Assembly (NCBI GenBank): GCA_012934845.2
Contig: WNNJ02002867.1
Location: 1 to 64,000, forward strand
Length of the DNA stretch: 64,000 bases
Reading direction: 5' to 3'
Origin: Pomphorhynchus laevis
Taxonomy: Eukaryota; Acanthocephala; Palaeacanthocephala; Echinorhynchida; Pomphorhynchidae
Positions 39,707-50,515 of the stretch are shown here, in pieces. Made by a program: the position numbers and the translations under genes. The notes under the pieces were generated by a model. It had not been told where the DNA came from. It searched no databases and saw only the letters and a list, made by a program, of their open reading frames with translations. Every line of letters starts with the position of its first letter. Position 1 is the first letter of the stretch.

Positions 39707-40303
39707 AGACAAGTAAAAGGTGTTCCAATGGGTGGTAATAGTAGCTCAATTATAGCTGACTTGTTTTTAAGCTTTATAGAATATGAATTTGTTCATAACT
39801 GTGTAAAAACTAAATCTAAACAATATAAATATATGAAATATATGTTTCGATACATTGATGATATATGTGTATTTAATTCTAATAATTTTTATTCAATTAG
39901 TGAGCACATTTATCCAGAAAGCCTTATTCTTAACAAAACCAATATTAATGATAAAGAAGGTGTATATCTAGATATGAACATTAAATTAACATTAACTAAA
40001 ACTACTATTAATTTATATCGTAAAGATGACATATTTAAATTTACAAGAAACATATTTTTGCATGAGCATTCATGCATACCATATAATATAAAATATAATA
40101 CATTAAATAATGAAATTTTAAGAATTGCAACAATATGTAATGATATTGGCTTTCTTCAAAATCATTTAAATAATTTAATAGATACATATTTTAAACTAGG
40201 TTACTATAAAAATAACATCAAGCAGAAAATAGTAAAATATATAAATCAACACAATAATATAAAGAATAAATTTAAACTCTTAAGTGCAAATTTTTATGGA
40301 TGA
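39707..40303 (+). CDS. Reverse transcriptase, C-terminal fragment (198 residues, no start)
   Basis: The fragment encodes the C-terminal half of an RNA-directed DNA polymerase, which in a whole element would copy element RNA into DNA. The frame is open from the left insertion junction and begins RQVKGVPMGGNSSS. The ATG at 39728 is the Met of the PMGG motif and not a start codon. YIDD, the catalytic double-aspartate motif, falls at residues 49-52 (FRYIDDICVFN). Further on are IYPESL (68-73), YLDM (87-90), LYRKDDIFKF (103-112) and a thumb-like segment from IPYNIKYNTLNNEI (124 onward). The frame ends at TGA 40301-40303 without a GIY-YIG endonuclease motif. A full RT domain would need well over 200 further residues upstream. 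From memory, the IYP/YLD/YxKxDxFxF pattern resembles RTs of Penelope-like or related elements in aquatic invertebrates. No promoter is seen, and the fragment is presumably not expressed as a working enzyme. Confidence 0.8.
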   Translation, partial: RQVKGVPMGGNSSSIIADLFLSFIEYEFVHNCVKTKSKQYKYMKYMFRYIDDICVFNSNNFYSISEHIYPESLILNKTNINDKEGVYLDMNIKLTLTKTTINLYRKDDIFKFTRNIFLHEHSCIPYNIKYNTLNNEILRIATICNDIGFLQNHLNNLIDTYFKLGYYKNNIKQKIVKYINQHNNIKNKFKLLSANFYG

Positions 40304-40358
40304 ATAATAAATAATATACTTTGCATTAGAATAAGATACTAGATAGTTATTTCAGAGG

Positions 40359-40381
40359 AAATACATCATTAGCATGTATTT
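40359..40381 (+). other. Hairpin in the retroelement tail
   Basis: Perfect 8-bp arms AAATACAT (40359-40366) and ATGTATTT (40374-40381) with loop CATTAGC. The next base pairs in the segment start directly after it. Confidence 0.8.
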
Positions 40382-40461
40382 GGCCCCGCTGCTATGTTGG
40401 GTAGAGGAGTTAGGGGCCGAAACCTGATAGCATAGCAGTTCCTCCTGATGACCTCTAATTC
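40382..40461 (+). ncRNA. Hammerhead-like structured segment in the retroelement tail
   Basis: Complementary pairs are GGCCCC (40382-40387) with GGGGCC (40413-40418), CTGCTATG (40389-40396) with CATAGCAG (40431-40438), and GAGTTAGGGG (40407-40416) with CCTCTAATTC (40452-40461, two G-U pairs). CGAAAC (40418-40423) and CTGATGA (40445-40451) are the two conserved boxes of hammerhead ribozymes and lie just inside the last stem. Penelope-like elements are known to carry hammerhead motifs. Two unpaired C residues before GAAA, and the lack of clear stems I and III, mean a complete ribozyme fold is not shown. The pairs cannot all coexist. Confidence 0.35.
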
Positions 40462-42595
40462 TTGTTCTGATACAACGTCTGTTATTTATTAGTCAATTCA
40501 TAAAAATGACGTTTATTTTAAATTTATTTTTTATTTTTATTTTTAACTTGATTTAAATTATAGAAAATCTAAAAACAATTATTAATTTTATTATTTAATT
40601 ATTAAATTTTGATTTAGCATTATTATGTTTTGTTTATTTTATAATTATATAACAATACGTAGACTCAGTTAGCTGATTAAATTCTTATATTTTCTTAATT
40701 TTAGCGCCAAAATTGATGTAACTTTAAACTTGCAAATTAGACTTTCTCTATTCATTACAGGCAGTTTTGTTGCGGTATTGTATCATTATATTTTTTTAAA
40801 GAATTTGGCATGTGTATGCTTAAGATTGCATCAAACATGCATGATATATTGTCATTAATTTTAATGGAAAACGGCTCTTTGTTTTAAGCTGCTGTCGTTT
40901 AACAACTGATCAACACTAACGATAAGATACTATAAGTAACCTCTGAATGTCTAAAAAACGACACGATCACACATCCGTAGTATGATCAATTTAATGACGT
41001 TTCGACTTCCTGCTTGACTTTTAAAAAATAGCATTTTCTCTTAATAGCTTAATTCGAACTACTGAATTTTCATAAACTAAAAATTTGCTTGTAAAACTAT
41101 CTCTATATACACTCAATTTATTTATTGCGGTTAAGTATCATTCGTTGTAATATTTTAAAGATTATTGTTTTGTCATTGGGATTGCATTCAACAAGCATCA
41201 TAACATAAGTATGTATTTCGTTGGAATACGGCAAAATGTAAAAAGTTGCAAAATGAAAAAAAACCAACAAATAACGATAACCATACTATTTGTCACGTAT
41301 TAACGCGTATGATGATCGAAAGCACAAATCAGTGGCATGTACAATCTTAATGACGTTTTGGCTGTCTGCTTCACTTTAAAAATTGCATTTTCTATAAATT
41401 GCTTGATTCAAGCGATAAAATTGTAGTAACTTTAAACTTGCATATTAGATTATCTTTATGTATAACAGGCGTTTTAATTTTGCAACATGATGTCATTTTA
41501 CTATCCTTAAAACAATTTAGGCATTGCATGAATAAGATTGCATCAAACATTCCTGATATTAATTGTAAAGGATTTCAATCGAATTCAGCAATATGTTTAA
41601 AGCTGCTGTCGTTTATTAACTGATCCACACTAATGATTAGCATACTATGTGTCAACTTGAAACGTCGAAAATGAACAATAGCACTCGTCTGTACTATGAT
41701 CAATCTCAATGACGTTTCAGCTGCCTGCTTGACTTTTAAAAAATAAAATGTTTCGTTTAAAGCTTAATTCAAACTGCTGAATTCTCGTAAACTAAAAGTT
41801 AGCTTTTGAGCTTATTTTTATTTGTATCAGTCATTTTGTATGCTGCGTTTAAGTTTCCATCGTTTTCTTATTTAAAAGATTATCGTATGTATCATTGAGA
41901 TTGCATTAAACAAGCATAAAAACAAGAGTCAGCATTTCAGTGGAATAGGGCAAAATGTTAAAAGCAGCAGTATTTAAAAAACTTCAACAGATAACAATTA
42001 GGATCCTATTTGTCACGTTGCAACGTCACTGATTAACGAGAGCACAAATCCGTTGTATGAGCCATCTTACTGACGTTTTGGCTGTCTGCTTGACTTTTAC
42101 AAATTGCATTTTCTATAAATTGCTTGATTCGAACGATAAAATTGTGGTAACATAAAACTTGCACATTAAACCATCTTTGTTTATAACAGACGTGTTTATT
42201 GTTGTCACATTATGTCATTTTACTTGCCTTCAAAAGAATTAAAAATCGCATGATTTTGATTGCATTAAGCATGCATTACATTAATTGTCATGGATTTCAA
42301 TGGAAAACAGCCATATGTATTAAGCTGCTGTGGTAAAATAACTATTCAAAACTAAAGATTAGCATACTATGTGTCACCTATTAACTTCAAAAAAATAAAA
42401 GCACTTGTTCGTTGTGTGATCAATCTTGATGACGTTTCGTCTGCCTGAATTACTTTTAAAAAAGGAAGTTCTCTTAATAGCCTTATTCGAACTGCTGAAT
42501 TCTCCTAAAATAAAAATATGCTTTTTAGGCAATCTCTATATATGAGTCAATTTGTTTGTTGCAAAAATATGTCATTCGTGAGATGTTTTAAAAAA

Positions 42596-44971
42596 GTATC
42601 GTATTTGTCATTGCGATTGCTTTAGACAAGAATCAAAAAGGGAGTATGCAATTCGTTATAATAAGGCACAATGTTAAAAGCTGCAATATGTGAAAAATGT
42701 CAACAGAAAGCAATTAGCATACTGCTTGTCAAGTTTAAACTTTAATAATAACCAAAAGCACAAATTAGTAGTATCAGCTATCTTAATTACGTTTGCTGCT
42801 GTCTGCTTGACTTTTAAAAATAGCATTTTCTATTAATTGCTTGATTTTAGCGCCAAAATTGTAGTAACCTAAAAAATTGAAGTAACCTGAAATAGCGCAA
42901 AATGTTCAAAGCTGCAATATGTAAAAATAAGTAGATAGATATCGATCAGCATATTATTTGTCACGTTGTAACCTAAATGATGACCGTGAGCACAAATTAG
43001 TAGTATGAACAATCTTAATGTCGTTTTGGCTGTTTGCTTACTTTTAAAAACAGAATTTTCTTATATTTGCTTAATTTTAGCGCCAAAATTGATGTAACTT
43101 AAAACTTGCAAATTAGACTATCTCTATTCATTACAGGCGTTTTTTGTTGTGGTATTGTGTCATTATATTTTTTAAAGAATTTGGCATGTGTATGCTTAAG
43201 ATTGCATCAAACATGCATGATATATTGTCATTAATTTTAATAGAAAACGGCTCTTTGTTTTAAGCTGCTGTCGTTTAACAACTGATCAACACTAACGATA
43301 AGATACTATAAGTAACCTCTGAATGTCTAAAAAACGACACGATCGCAAATCCGTAGTATGATCAATTTGATGACGTTTCGACTTCCTGCTTGACTTTTAA
43401 AAAATAGCATTTTCTCTTAATAGCTTAATTCGAACTACTGAATTTTCAAAAACTAAAAATTTGCTTGTAAAACTATCTCTATATATCACTCAATTTATTT
43501 ATTGCGATTAAGTATCATTCGTTGTAATATTTTAAAGATTATTGTTTTGTAATTGGGATTGCATTCAACAAGCATCATAACATAAGTATGTATTTCGTTG
43601 GAATACGGCAAAATGTAAAAAGTTGCAAAATGAAAAAAAACCAACAAATAACGATAACCATACTATTTGTCACGTATTAACGCGTATGATGATCAAAAGC
43701 ACAAATCAGTGGCCTGTACAATTTAAATGACGTTTTGACTGTCTGCTTCACTTTAAAAATTGCATTTTCTAGAAAAAGCTTGATTCAAGCGATAAAATTG
43801 TAGTAACATTAAACTTGCATATTAGACCATCTTTATTTATAACAGGCGTTTTAATTTTGCAACATGATGTCATTTTACTATCCTTTAAACGATTTAGGCA
43901 TTGCATGATTAAGATTGCATCAAACATGCCTGATATTAATTGTCATGGATTTCAATCGAATACAGCAATATGTTTTAAGCTGCTGTCGTTTATTAACTGA
44001 TCCACACTAATGATTAGCATACTATGTGTCAACTTAATACGTCGAAAATGTACAATAGCACTCGTCTGTACTATGATCAATCTCAATGACGTTTGGCTGC
44101 CTGCTTGACATTTAAAAAATAGAATGTTCTCTTAAAAGCTTAATTCTAACTGCTTAATTCTCAGAAATTAAAATTTGCTTTTTAGATTCTTTCTTTTTGT
44201 ATCAGTCAATTTATTTGCTGCGTTTAAGTATCCATCGTTTTCTTATTTAAAAGATTATCGTATGTATTATTGAGATTGTATTTAACAAGCATAATAACAA
44301 GAGTCGGCATTTTAGTGGAATAGGGCATAATGTAAAAAGCAGCAGTATTTAAAAAACGTCAACAGATAACAATTAGGATCCTATTTGTCACGTTGCAACG
44401 TCACTGATTAACGATTGCACAAATCCGTTGTGTGAGCCATCTTACTGACGTTTTGGCTGTCTGCTTGACTTTTACAAATTGCATTTTCTATAAATTGCTT
44501 GATTCGAACGATAAAATTGTAGTAACATAAAACTTGCACATTAAACCATCTTTGTTTATAACAGACTTGTTTATTGTTGTCGCATTATGTCATTTTACTA
44601 GCCTTCAAAAGAATTAAACATCGCATGATTTAGATTGCATCAAGCATGCATTACATTAATTGTCATGGATTTCAATGGAAAACAGCCATATGTATTAAGC
44701 TGCTGTGGTAAAATAACTATTCAAAACTAAAGATTAGCATACTATGTGTCGCCTATTTACTTCAAAAAAATAAAAGCACTTGTTCGTTGTGTGATCAATC
44801 TTGATGACGTTTCGTCTGCCTGTATTACTTTAAAAAAAAGGAAATTCTCTTAATAGCCTGATTCGAACTGCTGAATTCTCCTAAAATAAAAATATGCTTT
44901 TTAGACAATCTCTATATATGAGTCAATTTGTTTGTTGCAAAAATATGTCATTCGTTAGATGTTTTAAAAAA
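42596..44971 (+). repeat. HOR-I copy 20 (2376 bp)
   Basis: Complete unit. It shares the A1 variant AATCAAAAAGGGAGTATG with copies 19 and 21. It shares the A4 variant CTAGAAAAAGCTTG with copy 21. Confidence 0.93.
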
Positions 44972-45904
44972 GTATCGTATTTGTCATTGCGATAGCTTTA
45001 AACAAGAATCAAAAAGGGAGTATACAATTCGTTATAATAAGGCACAATGCTAAAAGCTGCAATATGTGAAAAATGTCAACAGAAAGCAATTAGCATACTG
45101 CTTGTCAAGTTTAAACTTTAATAATAACCAAAAGCACAAATTAGTAGTATCAGCTATCTTAATTACGTTTGCTGCTGTCTGCTTGACTTTTAAAAATAGC
45201 ATTTTCTATTAATTGCTTGATTTTAGCGCCAAAATTGTAGTAACCTTAAATAAATGAAGTAACCTGAAATAGCGCAAAATGTTCAAAGCTGCAATATGTA
45301 AAAATAAGTAGATAGATATCGATCAGCATATTATTTGTCACGTTGTAACCTAAATGATGACCGTGAGCACAAATTAGTAGTATGAACCATCTTAATGTCG
45401 TTTTGGCTGTTTGCTTACTTTTAAAAACAGCATTTTCTTATATTTGCTTAATTTTAGCGCCAAAATTGATGTAACTTTAAACTTCCAAATTAGACTTTCT
45501 CTATTCATTACAGGCAGTTTTGTTGCGGTATTGTATCATTATATTTTTTTAAAGAATTTGGCATGTGTATGCTTAAAATTGCATCAAACATTCATGATAT
45601 ATTGTCATTAATTTTAATGGAAAACGGCTCTTTGTTTTAAGCTGCTGTCGTTTAACAACTGATCAACACTAACGATAAGATACTATAAGTAACCTCTGAA
45701 TGTCTAAAAAACGACACGATCACACATCCGTAGTATGATCAATTTGATGACGTTTCGACTTCCTGCTTGACTTTTAAAAAATAGCATTTTCTCTTAATAG
45801 CTTAATTCGAACTACTGAATTTTCATAAAATAAAAATTTGCTTGTAAAGCTATCTCTATATATCACTCAATTTATTTATTGCGGTTAAGTATAATTCGTA
45901 GTAA

Positions 45905-45913
45905 TATTTTAAA
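45905..45913 (+). repeat. Left target-site duplication TATTTTAAA
   Basis: Belongs to satellite sequence (GTAATATTTTAAAGATTATT in intact copies). Confidence 0.85.
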
Positions 45914-45938
45914 ACTGTACGTTGAAACAACGTACAGT
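45914..45938. other. Terminal hairpin of the 273-bp insertion
   Basis: Arms ACTGTACGTTG (45914-45924) and CAACGTACAGT (45928-45938) are perfectly complementary over 11 bp with loop AAA. Two more A-T pairs could form using the target duplication. It sits exactly at the element's left end. Confidence 0.88.
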
Positions 45939-46025
45939 TTGCACAAGTGGAAATGTGTTCCTTACAAACTGTATCGTTTGTTTTTACAGAAAGGCAGCAG
46001 AGGAAAATTTCAGCAGATCATTAAA

Positions 46026-46080
46026 GGACCGAAACACGAAAGGTAGGCGTAGGCTCACTGCTGATGAGGTCCACCTACGC
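46026..46080 (+). ncRNA. Hammerhead-like boxes in the 273-bp insertion
   Basis: GGACC (46026-46030) is directly followed by GAAAC. CTGATGA (46061-46067) is directly followed by GGTCC (46068-46072). GGTCC and GGACC pair perfectly and meet the boxes exactly as stem II does in a hammerhead ribozyme (CUGAUGA-G...C-GAAA), but in permuted order (GAAA first). GCGTAGG (46047-46053) can also pair with CCTACGC (46074-46080), which would compete. I could not draw convincing stems I and III, so this may be a decayed or half motif. Confidence 0.4.
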
Positions 46081-46186
46081 TGATTGTAGTGTACAGTGCT
46101 GCATCAAGGATTAAAGACTTCACACGAGGATAATTTATGAAGCCGACCAAATGATGATACTCGCTCGTGTATGCAATTATTCATTC

Positions 46187-46195
46187 TATTTTAAA
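46187..46195 (+). repeat. Right target-site duplication TATTTTAAA
   Basis: The second copy of the target, followed by GATTATTGTTTTGTC of the normal satellite. Confidence 0.85.
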
Positions 46196-47633
46196 GATTA
46201 TTGTTTTGTCATTAGGATTGCATTCAACAAGCATCATAACATAAGTATGTATTTCGTTGGAATACGGCAAAATGTAAAAAGTTGCAAAATGAAAAAAAAC
46301 CAACAAATAACGATAACCATACTATTTGTCACGTATTAACGCGTATGATGATCGAAAGCACAAATCAGTGGCCTGTACAATTTAAATTACGTTTTGACTG
46401 TCTGCTTCACTTTAAAAATTGCATTTTCTAGAAAAAGCTTGATTCAAGCGATAAAATTGTAGTAACTTTAAACTTGCATATTAGACCATCTTTATTTATA
46501 ACAGGCGTTTTAATTTTGCAACATGATGTCATTTTACTATCCTTAAAACAATTTAGGCATTGCATGATTAAGACTGCATCAAACATGCCTGATATTAATT
46601 GTCATGGATTTCAATCGAATACAGCAATATGTTTTAAGCTGCTGTCGTTTATTAACTGATCCACACTAATGATTAGCATACTATGTGTCAACTTGAAACG
46701 ACGAAAATGTACACAAGCACTCGTCTCTACTATGATCAATATAAATGATGTTTCGGTGGCTGCATGACTTTTGAAAAATAGAATGTTCTCTTTAAAGCTT
46801 AATTCTGAATGCTGAATTCTCGTAAACTAAAAATTTGCATTTTAGCTTTGCTCGTTTTGTATCAGTCAATTTATTTACTTCGTTTATTTATCTATAGTTT
46901 TTTATTTAAAAGATTATCGTATGTATCCTAAAGATTGCATTAGACAAGCATAAAAACAAGAGTCAGCATTTCAGTGGAATAGGGCAAAATGTTAAAAGCA
47001 GCAGTATTTAAAAAACGTCAAGAGATAACAATTAGCATACTATTTGTCACGTTCAAACGTTAATGGTAACCGAGAGACTAAATCCGTAGTATGAGCCATC
47101 TTTACGACGTTTGGTCTTTCTGCTTGACTTTTACAAATTGCATTTTCTATAAATTGCTTGATTTAAGCGTTAAAATTGTAGTATTATATAACTTGCAGAT
47201 TACACAATCTTAATTTATAACAGACGTTTTTATTTTTGTCGCAATTATGTCATTTTACTGGCCTTTAAACGAATAGGGCGTTGCATGATTTAGATTGCAA
47301 CAAACATGCATGACATTAATTGTCATGGATTTCAATGGAATGCAGTTATATGTTCTAAGCTGCTGTCGTAAAATAGCTGATCAACACTAAAGATTATCAT
47401 ACTATGTGTCAATTCGAAACTTCAAAAAACAAAAGCACTTATTCGTTGTATGATCAATCTCGTTGACGTGTCGTCTGCCTGCGTAACTGTTTAAAAAAAG
47501 CAAGTTCTCTAAATAGCCTTACTCGAACTGCTGAATTCTCCTAAACTAAAAATATGCTTTTTAGACAATCTCTATTTATATGAGTCAATTTATTTGTTGC
47601 AATAAAATGTCTTTCGTTAAATTTTTTAAAAAA

Positions 47634-49795
47634 GTTTCGTATTTGTCATTGCGATGGTATTAAACAAGAATCATAACAAGAGTATGCATTTCGTTATAAA
47701 AGGGCAAAATGTTAAAAGCTGCAATATGTGGAAAACGTCAACAGAAAGCGATTAGCATACTGTTTGTCACGTTTAAACCTCAGTTATGACCGAGAGCACA
47801 AATCAGTAGTATGATCTATCTTAATGTCGTTTTGGCTGTTTGCTTACTTTTAAAACCAGCATTTTGTTATATTTGCTTGATTTTAGCCCCAAAATGGAAG
47901 TAAATTAAAACTCGCATATTAGACTATCTTTTTCTATAACAGGCGTTTTTTGTTGCGACAATGGGTCATTTTATATATTTTTTAAAAGGAATTGTGCATG
48001 TGTATGTTTAAGATTGCATCAAACATGCGTGATTTATATTGTCATTGATTTCAATGGAATACGGCTATTTGTTTTAAGCTGCTGTCGTTTACTAACTGAT
48101 CAACACTAACGATAAGCATACTATTAGTATACTCTGAACGTCTATAAAACGACACAATCACACATCCGTAGTATGATCAATTTGATGACGTTTCGACTTC
48201 CTGCTTGACTTTTGAAAAATAGCATTTTCTCTTGATAGCTTAATTCGAACTGCTGAAATTTCATAAACTGAAAATTTCTTGTAAAACTATCTCTATTTAT
48301 ATAACTCAATTTATTTGTTGCGTTAAAGTATTCTTCGTTTTATTATTTTAAAGATTATCGTTTTGTCATTGAGATTGCATTAAACAAGCATCATAACAAA
48401 AGTATGCATTTAGTTGGGATACGGCAAATTGTTAAAAAATGCAAAATGAAAAAGAATCAACAAACAACGATTACCATACTATTTGTCACGTTTTAACGTC
48501 AATGATGATCGAAAGCACAAATAAGTAGTATGAACCATCTTACTGACGTTTTGGCTGTCTGCTTCACTTTTTAATATTGCTATTTCTATAAATTGCTTGA
48601 TTCAAGTGATAAAATTGTAGTAACTTTAAACTTGCATTTAAGACCATCTTTGTTTATAACTGGCGTTTTCTTTGTTGCGGCATGATGTCATTTTACTATC
48701 CTACAAACAAATTAAGCTTAGCATAATTAAGATTGCATCAAACATGCCTGATATTAATTGTCATGAATTTAAATCAAATACGGCAATGTGTTTTAAGCTG
48801 CTGTCGTTTATTAACTGATATACACTAATGATTAGCATACTATGTGTCAACTTCAAACGTCGAAAATGTACACAAGCACTCGTCTCTACTATGATCAATA
48901 TCAATGACGTTTCGGTTGGCTGCTTGACTTTTGAAAAATGGAATGTTCTCTTAAAAGGTTAATTCTAACTGCTGAATTCTCGTAAACTAAAAATTTGCAT
49001 TTTAGCTTTGCTCTATTTGTATCAGTCAATTTATTTACTTCGTTTATGTATCTATAGTTTTCTTATTTAAAAGATTATCGTATGTATCCTTAAGATTGCA
49101 TTAGACAAGCATAATAACAAGGGTCAGCATTACAGTAGGATTGGGCAAAATGTTAAAAGCAGCAATGTTTAAAAAAAGTAAAGAGATAACAATTAGCATA
49201 CTATTTGTCACGTTCAAACATCAATGATTACCTTGAGCGCAAATCCGTAGTATGAGCCATCGTAATGACGTTTTATCTGTCTGCTTGACTTTTTCAAATT
49301 GCATTTTCTATAAATTGCTTGATTTAAGCCATTAAATTGTAGTATCATAAAACTTGCACACTAGACCATCTTAATTTATAACAGACGTTTTTATTTTTGT
49401 CGCAATTATGTCATTTTACTGGCCTTTAAACGAATAAGGCGTTGCATGATTTAGATTGCAAAAAACATGCATGACATTAATTGTCATGGATTTCAATGGA
49501 ATACAGCAATATGTTCTAGGCTGCATTCGTAAAATAACCGATGAACACTAAAGATTAGCATACTATGTGTCAATTCAAAACTTCAAAAAAACAAAAGCAC
49601 TTATTCGTTGTATGATCAATCTCGATGACGTTTCGTCTGCCTGCGTAACTGTTTAAAAAAAGCAAGTTCTCTAAATAGCCTTATTCGAACTGATGAATTC
49701 TCCGAAACTAAAAATATGCTTTTTAGACAATCTCTATTTATATGAGTCAATTTATTTGTTGCAATAAAATGTCATTCGTTAAATAATTTAAAAAA
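47634..49795 (+). repeat. HOR-II copy 22 (2162 bp)
   Basis: Complete six-part unit with anchor GTTTCG. The stretch 48,520-49,060 shares private variants with 57,160-57,700 (8.64 kb away), for example CTGATATACACTAATG. Confidence 0.93.
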
Positions 49796-50154
49796 GTATC
49801 GTATTTGTCATTGCGATGGCATTAAACAAGAATCATAACAAGAGTATGCATTTCGTTATAATAGGGCAGAATGTTAAAAGCTGCAATATGTGGAAAACGT
49901 CAACAGAAAACGATTAGCATACTGTTTGTCCCGTTTAAACCTCAGTTATGACCGAGAGCACAAATCATTAGTATGATCTATCTTAATGTCGTTTTGGCTG
50001 TTTGCTTACTTTTAAAAACAGCATTTTGTTATATTTGCTTGATTTGAGCCCCAAAATAGAAGTAAATTAAAACTCGCATATTAGACTATCTTTTTCTATA
50101 ACGGGCGTTTTTTGTTGCGACAATGGGTCATTATATATATTTTTTAAAAAGAAT
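49796..50154 (+). repeat. Monomer A1 of HOR-II (full length)
   Basis: Full 359-bp A monomer (GCGATGGCATTAAACAAG, CCTCAGTTATGACCGAGAGC, TAATGTCGTTTTGGCTG). It corresponds to the 5' part of family I A1 plus the 3' part of family I A2. Confidence 0.88.
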
Positions 50155-50515
50155 TGTGCATGTGTATGTTTAAGATTGCATTAAACATGCGTGATTTATA
50201 TTGTCATTGATTTCAATGGAATACGGCTATTTGTTTTAAGCTGCTGTCGTTTACTAACTGATCAACACTAACGATAAGCATACTATTAGTATACTCTGAA
50301 CGTCTATAAAACGACACAATCACACATCCGTAGTATGATCAATTTGATGACGTTTCGACTTCTTGCTTGACTTTTGAAAAATAGCATTTTCTCTTGACAG
50401 CTTAATTCGAACAGCTGAAATTTCGTAAACTGATAATTTCTTGTAAAACTATCTCAATTTATCTAACTCAATTTATTTGTTGCATTAAAGTATTCTTCGT
50501 TTTATTATTTTAAAG
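50155..50515 (+). repeat. Monomer B2 of HOR-II
   Basis: 361-bp B monomer, counterpart of B3 in family I (GATGACGTTTCGACTTC). It contains a duplicated-looking ACTATTAGTATACTCTG stretch in place of ACTATAAGTAACCTCTG. Confidence 0.88.

Larger units (their letters stand above)
39707..40681 (+). mobile_element. 5'-truncated retroelement insertion, Penelope-like candidate (975 bp)
   Basis: This non-satellite block splits monomer A2 of copy 19. On the left the satellite stops after CAGCATTTT, and on the right it resumes with TTCTTATATTTTCTTAATTT. No clear target-site duplication is seen, at most TT. The insert is far richer in A+T than the satellite. It holds, in order, the 3' part of a reverse-transcriptase reading frame (39707-40303), a hairpin-rich GC-containing segment (about 40,355-40,465) and a very AT-rich tail to 40,681. 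A truncated front and a preserved 3' end are typical of target-primed insertion. Assignment to Penelope-like elements rests on the RT residue pattern and the hammerhead-like tail, and is tentative. A LINE-type element is the main alternative. Confidence 0.75.
40304..40681 (+). other. 3' untranslated tail of the retroelement fragment
   Basis: The first part (40,304-40,465) is structured, and the rest (about 40,495-40,681) is almost all A and T with no repeat relation to the satellite. There is no simple poly(A) or short tandem end at the right junction. No further coding frame is visible. Confidence 0.7.
39242..42595 (+). repeat. HOR-I copy 19, split by a 975-bp insertion (3354 bp)
   Basis: A full unit of about 2379 bp, interrupted inside A2 (after CAGCATTTT at 39,706, resuming with TTCTTATATT near 40,682). 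It carries the B5 tail variant TCATTTTGTATGCTGCG also seen in collapsed copy 18. Confidence 0.93.
45914..46186 (+). mobile_element. 273-bp non-coding insertion with 9-bp target-site duplication
   Basis: This non-satellite block lies at the B3/A4 boundary of copy 21. TATTTTAAA occurs on both flanks (45905-45913 and 46187-46195) but only once in uninterrupted copies, so it is a target-site duplication from a real insertion event. The element is clearly less AT-rich than the flanking satellite. It opens with a hairpin, has no terminal inverted repeats (its end, TTATTCATTC, does not match its start), no poly(A), no tRNA-type B box and no usable reading frame. It carries CGAAAC and CTGATGA boxes. 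It could be a SINE-like or retrozyme-like non-autonomous retroelement, or a deleted DNA transposon of a group making 8-9-bp duplications. I do not recognise the family. Confidence 0.8.
1..46700 (+). repeat. Satellite array, HOR family I (7-part unit, ~2.38 kb)
   Basis: Head-to-tail satellite, all in one orientation. I anchored copies on the recurring GTATCGTATTTGTCATTGCG block that opens monomer A1. The anchors lie 2377-2386 bp apart in most copies. Each unit reads A1, A2 (partial), B3, A4, B5, A6, B7, where A and B are two diverged versions of a ~360-bp monomer. The two types still align through a common core (AGCATACTATTTGTCAC, then ATGACGTTTTGGCTGTCTGC). No gene, RNA gene or regulatory site was found between the listed insertions. 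The right edge is a sequence-type switch in a B5 monomer near 46.7 kb, not a gap. Confidence 0.96.
44972..47633 (+). repeat. HOR-I/HOR-II transition copy 21 (2662 bp)
   Basis: It begins as family I (A1, A2, B3) and is split near the B3/A4 boundary by a 273-bp insertion with a 9-bp duplicated target. From B5 (near 46.7 kb) onward it carries family II variants. Without the insertion and duplicated target it is about 2380 bp. Confidence 0.92.

Noticed and set aside
39707-40681. Reading the RT insertion as a bacterial group II intron or retron
   Set aside because: The setting is a eukaryotic satellite array. There is no maturase domain or intron domain V/VI, and the residue pattern after YIDD is that of eukaryotic retroelements.
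45985-46186. Coding exon in the 273-bp insertion (TTTGTTTTTACAG looks like a splice acceptor before AAAGGCAGCAG)
   Set aside because: All frames are interrupted within a short distance and no domain is recognisable.
46151-46339. 62-codon frame starting in the 273-bp insertion
   Set aside because: It runs from the insertion straight into monomer A4, so it is a junction artefact.
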